From Clostridia bacterium (GTDB lineage Bacteria > Bacillota > Clostridia > Christensenellales > Aristaeellaceae): a stretch of DNA of 51,918 nt. This document shows positions 46,525 to 51,918 of this stretch, in pieces. Position numbers and translations under genes: made by a program. The DNA lies in contig JAFWXL010000112.1 in the NCBI GenBank assembly GCA_017545905.1, positions 1 to 51,918 on the forward strand, read 5' to 3'. The notes under the pieces are model-generated. The model had not been told where the DNA came from. It did no database searches and saw only the letters and a list, made by a program, of their open reading frames with translations. The number at the start of each line of letters is the position of its first letter. Position 1 is the first letter of the stretch.

Positions 46525-48501
46525 TTATCTGCGCGGCTTTTTACCTGAAGGCTCGGATGGTTTTGCAGCAGCGCCGCGGCCGGCGGCTTTGCGTGCATTG
46601 CCCCTGTTTTTTGCGGGCCTTGCGCCCGGGTGCTCGCGCATTTCGCGGCGTTCTTCTCGCGCTTTTTTCTCCCGGCGGATCTGCGCATACTCGGCTGCGG
46701 TCTTCACGCCTTCCGGCGGAACCAGACAGTTTCTGCCTGTGCCGATTAGATCCTCGCGGCCGGCGTCGCGCAGTGCCTGACGCACCAGCGGGAAATTTTG
46801 CGGACGCTTGAATTGCAGCAGCGCGCGCTGCATGGCTTTTTCCTGCGGCGTGCGCGGAACGAAGACGCTCTTGCCTGTGCGCGGGTCAAAGCCGGTATAG
46901 AACATGCAGGTGGACAGCGTGCCCGGCGTAGGATAGAAATCCTGCACCTGCTCGGGCTGGTGATTGATGTCGCGCAGGTATTCGGCCAGCTCGATGGCGG
47001 CCTGCAGATCGCTGCCCGGATGACTGGAGATCAGATAGGGAACCAGATACTGCTCCTTGCCCAGCTGCTGGTTAATCTTCTGGTATTTGGCACAGAATGC
47101 ATCGTAGACGTCGCGTCCGGGCTTGCCCATCACGGCAAGCACCTTTGGGCTTACGTGCTCCGGCGCGACCTTGAGCTGTCCGCTGATGTGATGCTGGCAC
47201 AGCTCTTTGAGGAATGCATCGGATTTATCAGCCATGATGTAGTCGTAGCGAAGGCCGGAGCGCACGAAGACCTTTTTCACTTTCGGCAGCGCGCGGATCT
47301 CGCGCAGCAGCTGAATATAGTCGGTATGATCGACGGTCAGATTCGGGCAGGGCTTGGGGAACAGGCATTGCCTGTTTGCACAGGTGCCGAATTTGAGCTG
47401 CTTCTGGCAGGAGGGATGCCGGAAATTGGCCGTTGGGCCGCCGACGTCGTGGATGTATCCCTTGAAATTCGGCATGGCGGTGATCGCTTTGGCTTCCTCA
47501 AGCACAGATTCATGGCTGCGGGTAGAGACAATGCGCCCCTGCAGGAACGTGATGGCGCAGAAGGAGCATGAGCCGAAACAGCCGCGCGTCTGCGCGATGG
47601 AGAATTGCACTTCCTCAATGGCCGGCACGCCGCCGTCCTGATCGTAGTCCGGATGCCAGGTGCGCTGGAAGGGCAGCGTATAAACGCGGTCGAGTTCCTC
47701 GCGTGTGAGCGGCATGTCCGGAACGGTTTGAATGACGTATTGATCGCCATGCTTCTGGCTGATGGCATGGCCGCGGACAGGATCCTGTTCGTTGTACTGA
47801 ACGAGGAATGCTTCGCCATATTTCTTTTTACTTTGCACGCAGTCCTCATAGGACGGCACTTCGATGCTGCCGCGCATTGGCGCGCTTGCCATGTAGCATA
47901 CGCCGCGCATCTTTGCGCATTCCCATGCGGGCGCGCCGCGGCTCATCCAGTCGGCTGTGACGAGAATGGAGCGTTCGCCCATGCCGAACATCAGCAGATC
48001 GGCTGCGCTGTCCACAAGGATGCTCTTGCGGATGCTGTCGTCCCAGTAGTCATAGTGTGCAAACTTGCGCAGCGAGGCTTCAACGCCGCCGATGGCAATC
48101 GGAATATCGCCGTATGCCTGACGGATCAGGTTGCAATAGACGATCACCGCGCGGTCCGGCCGCTTGGCCGGCTTGCCGCCGGGGGTATATACGTCGCTGG
48201 AACGGCGCTTTTTTGCGGCGGTATAGTGATTGACCATGCTGTCAATCACGCCGGAAGAGACGAGAAAGCCGTAATTCGGTCTGCCGAAGCGCTTGAAATC
48301 CGCAGGGCTGCGCCAGTTCGGCTGAGCGAGCACGGCAACGCGGTAGCCGGCGGCTTCCAGCGTGCGGGTGATGATGGCGGCGCCGAAGGAAGGGTGATCC
48401 ACATACGCGTCGCCGTTTACATAAACAAAATCCGGAGCGTCCCAGCCGCGGGCTTTCATGTCCTCGGCGGTCGTCGGCGGAAAGAGAAGGCGGTCTGCCA
48501 T
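46525..48501 (-). CDS. YgiQ-family radical SAM protein
   Basis: A 658-residue protein with the YgiQ layout: an N-terminal cobalamin-like domain (YVDHPSFGAAIITRTLEAAG, then GYRVAVLAQPNWRSPADFKR), the segment GGVEASLRKFAHYDYWDDSI, and the radical SAM cysteines in RGCFGSCSFCAITFLQGR (near residue 310). A further conserved segment CANRQCLFPKPCPNL and a basic, low-complexity C-terminus follow. Function of the family is unknown. ATG 48501 is set by AACAGGAGTGTATT. Confidence 0.93.
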   Translation of the reverse strand: MADRLLFPPTTAEDMKARGWDAPDFVYVNGDAYVDHPSFGAAIITRTLEAAGYRVAVLAQPNWRSPADFKRFGRPNYGFLVSSGVIDSMVNHYTAAKKRRSSDVYTPGGKPAKRPDRAVIVYCNLIRQAYGDIPIAIGGVEASLRKFAHYDYWDDSIRKSILVDSAADLLMFGMGERSILVTADWMSRGAPAWECAKMRGVCYMASAPMRGSIEVPSYEDCVQSKKKYGEAFLVQYNEQDPVRGHAISQKHGDQYVIQTVPDMPLTREELDRVYTLPFQRTWHPDYDQDGGVPAIEEVQFSIAQTRGCFGSCSFCAITFLQGRIVSTRSHESVLEEAKAITAMPNFKGYIHDVGGPTANFRHPSCQKQLKFGTCANRQCLFPKPCPNLTVDHTDYIQLLREIRALPKVKKVFVRSGLRYDYIMADKSDAFLKELCQHHISGQLKVAPEHVSPKVLAVMGKPGRDVYDAFCAKYQKINQQLGKEQYLVPYLISSHPGSDLQAAIELAEYLRDINHQPEQVQDFYPTPGTLSTCMFYTGFDPRTGKSVFVPRTPQEKAMQRALLQFKRPQNFPLVRQALRDAGREDLIGTGRNCLVPPEGVKTAAEYAQIRREKKAREERREMREHPGARPAKNRGNARKAAGRGAAAKPSEPSGKKPRR

Positions 48502-48570
48502 AATACACTCCTGTTGTGTCGGTTGGGTTCCATACATATTCACTATACCATACTTGCATCCAAAAAGAAA

Positions 48571-48599
48571 GTGACATCGAAGTCATGCTGCGCTATAAT
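48571..48599 (+). promoter_or_regulatory. Promoter for the sugar isomerase-like gene
   Basis: GTGACA (48571-48576), a 17-base spacer and a perfect TATAAT (48594-48599). Confidence 0.75.
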
Positions 48600-48644
48600 A
48601 TAATGGAAGAAGATGAGCGGCGCCTTGCCGCAGGAGGGATCGGG

Positions 48645-49427
48645 ATGCAGCTGGGCCTGTCTACGGCAGCCTTTTACAGCAGATGGGAGACGGAAGAGGC
48701 GGCGGCTGAAATCGCGAAGCTTCCGCTTGACTGCGCAGAGGTATTCCTTCAGTCCGACAGCGAGGTTACGGTGGAATTCGCCGAAACGGTTAAAAATAAC
48801 CTTGGGCATATCGCCTGCACGAGCGTTCATCCGCTTGGCGGCTATGAAAACTACATGGCCGGCCGGCCGGCAAGGCAGATCAGGGATGCGTTTGATCATT
48901 ACAGAAGAATCCTTGACGCTGCAGGCGTGCTCGGCGCAAAGACGTTTGTCTATCACGGGCGCAATACGCCGCAGTTGTCGCCGCTGCCGTGGAACCTCAA
49001 ATGGAACATTGAAGCGATTACGCCAATGTGTGAAGAGGCGCGGTCGCGGGGAATGGCTGTGGGCTGGGAAAACGTATGCTGGTGCCAGCTGACGGTGCCT
49101 GAGCGGGTGCTGGAGGCAAAGACTGCCCTGCCGCAGGTGCGCTTTACGCTGGATATCAAGCAGGCGATGCGCGCAGGCCGCAATCCGATCGATTACGTCC
49201 ATGCGATGGGAGATCGGCTGTGCAATGTGCACGTGTGCGACTGGCAGGAGGACGGACGCCTTTGTCTGCCGGGCGAGGGCATATTTGACTTTGGCGCGCT
49301 GATGCGGGCGCTCCGCACAGTCGGCTATGACGGACCTGTGATCATGGAACCATATCTGGCACTGATCAAAAGCGACGAAGCGCTGATGCGTTCCATCGCT
49401 TTCATGAGAGATATAATGAAGGAGTGA
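48645..49427 (+). CDS. Sugar phosphate isomerase/epimerase-like TIM-barrel protein
   Basis: A 260-residue AP-endonuclease-2/xylose-isomerase-like TIM barrel. Metal-ligand segments are visible: KTFVYHGRN, VGWENVCWC, VRFTLDIKQAMRAGRNPIDY, CNVHVCDWQEDGRLCLPGEG and GPVIMEPYLALI. The specific sugar is unknown. GAGGGATCGGG precedes ATG 48645; the open upstream frame overlaps the promoter and is discarded. It is followed 6 bases later by the GatB/YqeY gene, so the two likely form an operon. Confidence 0.88.
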   Translation: MQLGLSTAAFYSRWETEEAAAEIAKLPLDCAEVFLQSDSEVTVEFAETVKNNLGHIACTSVHPLGGYENYMAGRPARQIRDAFDHYRRILDAAGVLGAKTFVYHGRNTPQLSPLPWNLKWNIEAITPMCEEARSRGMAVGWENVCWCQLTVPERVLEAKTALPQVRFTLDIKQAMRAGRNPIDYVHAMGDRLCNVHVCDWQEDGRLCLPGEGIFDFGALMRALRTVGYDGPVIMEPYLALIKSDEALMRSIAFMRDIMKE

Positions 49428-49433
49428 AAAGAG

Positions 49434-49880
49434 ATGAGCAAGATTGATACCGTTCGCAGCGCAATGATGCAGGCTATGAAGGACAAGGATAAAGCCCGAA
49501 AGGATGCGCTGTCCCTGCTGCTTGCCGCCCTGAAAAACAAGGCGATTGACAAGCGCGCGGATCTGACGGAGGAAGAGGAGAACGCTGTGATCTTCCGTGA
49601 GATTAAGCAGGCACAGGAGACTGTCGATACCACGCCGGCAGACCGCACGCAGATCATCGAGGAGGCGAAGCTGCGTATCAGTGTGTACAGCGAGTTTGCG
49701 CCCAAGCTCATGGATGAAGCGGAGATCCGCGAGGTGATTACGGCGGTGCTCTCTGAGCTTTCGATTGACAAGCCGACCGCCAAGGATAAAGGCAGGATTA
49801 TGAAGACGCTGATGCCGCGCGTCAAGGGAAAGGCGGACGGAAGCCTGGTCAACCAGGTGCTCGGCAGCTATTTTGCCTGA
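49434..49880 (+). CDS. GatB/YqeY domain protein
   Basis: A 148-residue YqeY-like protein, which resembles the tRNA-binding tail domain of GatB amidotransferase. Features are MMQAMKDKDKARKDALSLLL, ELTIYSEF-like RISVYSEFAPKLMDEAEIRE and the C-terminal KGKADGSLVNQVLGSYFA. Function uncertain; many Firmicutes carry it near rpsU, which is not seen here. Confidence 0.95.
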   Translation: MSKIDTVRSAMMQAMKDKDKARKDALSLLLAALKNKAIDKRADLTEEEENAVIFREIKQAQETVDTTPADRTQIIEEAKLRISVYSEFAPKLMDEAEIREVITAVLSELSIDKPTAKDKGRIMKTLMPRVKGKADGSLVNQVLGSYFA

Positions 49881-49900
49881 CGACCGGCTGCAGTGACAGA

Positions 49901-49930
49901 AAACGCCGCGCAGATGCGCGGCGTTTCTTG
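49901..49930 (+). terminator. Terminator after the GatB/YqeY gene
   Basis: AAACGCCGCGCA (49901-49912) and TGCGCGGCGTTT (49915-49926) form a 12-bp stem followed by CTTG. Confidence 0.85.
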
Positions 49931-49936
49931 TATGAA

Positions 49937-50310
49937 GAAAACCACTCGCTAGGCGAGTGGTTCGAAAAAAGCCTTCTGGCGATGATGTAGATGAAAAAAC
50001 TCCTTTTGTTGTAGAATCAAAATGCGGTCTGGCAACTGCAAAGGAAACAACAAAAGGAGGACATTCGAATGAATGCAAAGAGAATTATAGCAAAATAGAT
50101 CGGGAAAGGCAAATGGAGAAAGGTGTTATGCCAAGAATCGAAAGGATATGTGTGCAGAGATGCATTGGAGTGGAAAAGGGAAAGAATGTCTGAATTGTAG
50201 AGTCTTATGCAAATGCCAGATCGTACCAACGTGACGTGACACGTGGCCAGTAACATAGGGCTATGCCCGTCGAAGAAAAACCCCCGGCTCCGCCGGGGGA
50301 TCATTATTCT
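49937..50310 (+). mobile_element. IS200/IS605-like remnant without a transposase
   Basis: The stretch starts with a hairpin, AACCACTCG/CGAGTGGTT (49940-49962), like a subterminal IS200 left-end hairpin. It is followed by CTCCTTTTGTTG (50000-50011) and its exact complement CAACAAAAGGAG (50048-50059), an arrangement that hides the AGGAGG ribosome-binding site in IS200-type tnpA leaders. The ATG behind it (50069) opens only a 9-codon frame, so tnpA is missing. A right-end-like part with CCCCCGGC/GCCGGGGG follows at 50281-50299. The identification is from memory of such leaders and should be compared with a database. Confidence 0.5.
50276..50299 (-). terminator. Terminator of the leftward XRE regulator gene
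   Basis: On the - strand CCCCCGGC-GGA-GCCGGGGG is followed by TTTTT. It lies 37 bases after the regulator's stop. Confidence 0.85.
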
Positions 50311-50335
50311 GTAATGTAATGGCGCCAATGAAGTT

Positions 50336-50725
50336 TCACTTGGGATCGAACTCGGTATCGGGCAAAATGGCGTCAAATGACGGCAGATCATCCAAAGAGA
50401 TATAGTATACGAATTCCTGCTGAGGGAACAGCTTTTCATCAAGCGTGATGGTGAAAACGCTGTGATCATCCCTGAGCGTGCAGGGAGCGTCAGGATCGTA
50501 TCTGGAGGAATAGAGGAGCAGATCGTTGGGCGTGAGCTCGAGTGCATTGCAAAGCGACATGAGCGTCTGAACGCTGGGGATTCCTTTTCCGCGCTCAAGA
50601 GAGCTGAGAAACTGCTTGCTGATCCCGGTACGCTCGGCAAGAATCTCCTGCGTCATGTGACGCTCGCGGCGGTATGCGCGCACATGCTTGCCGATAATGC
50701 TGAAATCCACAAGAACACAGGACAT
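50336..50725 (-). CDS. XRE-family transcriptional regulator
   Basis: A 129-residue regulator. The N-terminal HTH_3 domain (IGKHVRAYRRERHMTQEILA, ERTGISKQFLSSLERGKGIP, SVQTLMSLCNALELTPNDLL) occupies residues ~10-68. The short C-terminal part is acidic with no known sensor fold. AGAGGTG fixes ATG 50725; an in-frame ATG 72 bases upstream lacks a site. Target unknown. Confidence 0.9.
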   Translation of the reverse strand: MSCVLVDFSIIGKHVRAYRRERHMTQEILAERTGISKQFLSSLERGKGIPSVQTLMSLCNALELTPNDLLLYSSRYDPDAPCTLRDDHSVFTITLDEKLFPQQEFVYYISLDDLPSFDAILPDTEFDPK

Positions 50726-50841
50726 GGTAAAACACCTCTGAACATATGATATACTTGCAGATTCGCCCGATGAAGCGGAAATCCTGCAAAACTTCATGGA
50801 TCAAAAAAAGAAAAATAGTAGCACATTTGAGAAAACTGTGA

Positions 50842-50847
50842 TATAAT
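50842..50847 (+). promoter_or_regulatory. Extended -10 promoter for the zinc-ribbon gene
   Basis: TGATATAAT (50839-50847) is a perfect extended -10. The -35 region is poor. The leader to the start at 50982 is about 125 bases, and I see nothing in it that identifies a known riboswitch. Confidence 0.5.
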
Positions 50848-50981
50848 ACCTCGAACCTAATCCATCGTTTCTCAATCTCAATTGCTGCCTCCGTGGATTG
50901 CCTTCGCGCCCCAGCAGGAAGTCATGGCTTTGAGAGCCAATCGGTGAAGGTCAATCTATTTATATTTAGGAGGATACAGAT

Positions 50982-51272
50982 ATGTATCAGGACGAAACCC
51001 TCGTTTGCCGCGATTGCAACAAGGAGTTCATCTTCAGCGCGTCTGAGCAGGCGTTCTATGCGGAGAAGGGCTTCCAGAACAAGCCGCGCCGCTGCCCGGA
51101 GTGCCGTGCTGCGTTCCGCGCCCAGAATGGCAATGCTCGTCCGCAGCGCGAGATGTTCACCGCGATCTGCGCTGACTGCGGCAAGGAGACCCAGGTTCCC
51201 TTCCAGCCGCGCGGCGATAAGCCCGTGTACTGCCGCGACTGCTTCTCTGCGCATCGCGCTCCGCGCTATTGA
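50982..51272 (+). CDS. Small zinc-ribbon protein
   Basis: A 96-residue protein with three CxxC pairs: LVCRDCNKEF, RRCPECRAAF and ICADCGKETQVP, followed by PVYCRDCFSAHR. The first and second pairs and the third and fourth would form two zinc ribbons. The family is widespread in Firmicutes and Chloroflexi; function unknown. Codon use is as biased as that of pnp, suggesting high expression. TAGGAGGATACAGAT precedes the ATG. Confidence 0.9.
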   Translation: MYQDETLVCRDCNKEFIFSASEQAFYAEKGFQNKPRRCPECRAAFRAQNGNARPQREMFTAICADCGKETQVPFQPRGDKPVYCRDCFSAHRAPRY

Positions 51273-51280
51273 TTGACGCT

Positions 51281-51313
51281 GCCCCTGTCCGGAAAACCGG
51301 ACAGGGGCGTTTT
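51281..51313 (+). terminator. Terminator after the zinc-ribbon gene
   Basis: GCCCCTGTCCGG (51281-51292) and CCGGACAGGGGC (51297-51308) form a 12-bp stem with an AAAA loop, followed by GTTTTT. Confidence 0.93.
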
Positions 51314-51314
51314 T

Positions 51315-51600
51315 GTACAATGAGAAATGCACAGCACACTTATGGAGGGGAAACGAGAAGAGATTCGTGCCAAACCAGATGAAAGAACATGCAGACAACG
51401 TACAATTCCTGCATTCCAGAAAGCTTTTTCCAGAAAATTTTTTTCTTTTAAATATCACTTAATGTTCGCCATTACGATATTATCTGCCAGCGAAATTGGT
51501 CTGATGTTCGGAAAAATAGACGAAGTATACACAATACACAGCGCTGGAACGTTCGGATATTCAGAATGAAAAAGCAAGGAATACCTGAAAAAGTGTAAAA
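51315..51600. other. Gap before the rRNA promoter, nothing recognised
   Basis: A 286-base AT-rich stretch. An 80-codon frame (51327-51569) has no ribosome-binding site and no family resemblance. The last part (51566-51607) is A-rich and may serve as an UP element for the rRNA promoter. Confidence 0.4.
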
Positions 51601-51607
51601 AAAGGTG

Positions 51608-51636
51608 TTGACAAAAGAATCAACGTGAGGTATACT
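51608..51636 (+). promoter_or_regulatory. rRNA operon promoter
   Basis: A perfect TTGACA (51608-51613), a 17-base spacer and TATACT (51631-51636). The A-tracts just upstream resemble an UP element. It lies about 155 bases before the 16S gene, with a typical leader between. Confidence 0.85.
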
Positions 51637-51674
51637 CTCATCATTCCGTGTGACACGGAGCTGATCCTTGAAAA

Positions 51675-51791
51675 CGATACAGAATCAAGAAGAACGCGAA
51701 CTGCGATTTTCACGAGTCGCAGTTGTACAAAGACAGTCAATTCGCAATGAGTTTTGAACCTGAAGGTAACTTCAGGATTCGATACAGAATC

Positions 51792-51793
<2 letters not shown>
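51675..51793 (+). repeat. Direct repeat in the rRNA leader
   Basis: CGATACAGAATCAA occurs at 51675-51688 and again at 51780-51793, spanning the start of mature 16S. The copies bracket an inverted-repeat-rich leader (CTGCGATT/AGTCGCAG near 51702-51722). It may take part in antitermination or 16S processing. Confidence 0.6.

Positions 51794-51918
<125 letters not shown>

Noticed and set aside
50000-50059. CTCCTTTTGTTG/CAACAAAAGGAG as an ordinary terminator
   Set aside because: The second arm is a ribosome-binding site followed by an ATG and not a T-tract, and the arms are 36 bases apart.
51327-51569. 80-codon frame before the rRNA promoter
   Set aside because: No ribosome-binding site, atypical composition, no family resemblance; it ends in the A-rich region ahead of the rRNA promoter.

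Overview
The window is a 51.9 kb piece of a Clostridia-like (Firmicutes) chromosome carrying a complete-looking temperate siphophage genome. The host assignment rests on gene order (pnp followed by an M16 peptidase), a RelQ-type small alarmone synthetase, miaA, strong AGGAGG ribosome-binding sites, and the first ~127 bases of a 16S rRNA gene at the right edge. The genus cannot be fixed from this sequence alone.

Left host flank (1-5966): the 3' part of pnp, an M16 zinc peptidase, a small (p)ppGpp synthetase, miaA, a GNAT acetyltransferase and a cysteine-rich DUF6062-like protein. Three intergenic gaps here hold pieces of one modular, hairpin-rich repeat family.

Prophage (about 5975 to somewhere between 39720 and 40400). 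A leftward lysogeny module carries a CI-like repressor, a DnaQ-like exonuclease with a BRCT domain, and a large serine recombinase whose stop codon lies inside the ribosome-binding site of the host DUF6062-like gene. A divergent promoter/operator region (9290-9451) separates it from the rightward early region: a Cro-like protein, three proteins with related cysteine-rich zinc motifs, a NUMOD4-HNH endonuclease, small zinc proteins, and a 962-aa primase/Toprim/ATPase. Six copies of a 24-bp palindrome are scattered through 7.5-12.2 kb. Then come a DUF3102-like coiled-coil protein, DNA-binding proteins, a DUF5651-like protein and a sigma-region-4-like late regulator. A 10-bp phased tandem array (18541-18679) lies just before the HNH and terminase genes. 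Morphogenesis follows classic HK97 order: TerS, TerL, portal, ClpP-type protease, capsid, connectors, tail tube, G/G-T frameshifted tail chaperones, tape measure, Dit, Tal-like protein, fibres. Lysis and accessory genes follow: an NlpC/P60-SH3 endolysin, an LLH-type holin and a MazG-like protein. No structural gene looks broken, so the prophage may be functional.

Right host flank (about 40.4-51.9 kb): a SPOR-like membrane protein, two flavoprotein oxidoreductases in an operon, an esterase-fold protein lacking its nucleophilic serine, a membrane protein with a cysteine cluster, a NUDIX hydrolase, a YgiQ-type radical SAM protein, a sugar-phosphate isomerase-like TIM barrel, a GatB/YqeY protein, an apparent IS200/IS605 remnant, an XRE regulator, a zinc-ribbon protein, and the promoter and start of an rRNA operon.

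Most unusual observations: the palindrome family read in one frame as a C-terminal peptide in four proteins, the CCATAACCG motif cluster at 7.55-7.89 kb, the 10-bp array at the expected packaging site, the recombinase stop/host RBS fusion, and the serine-less esterase.
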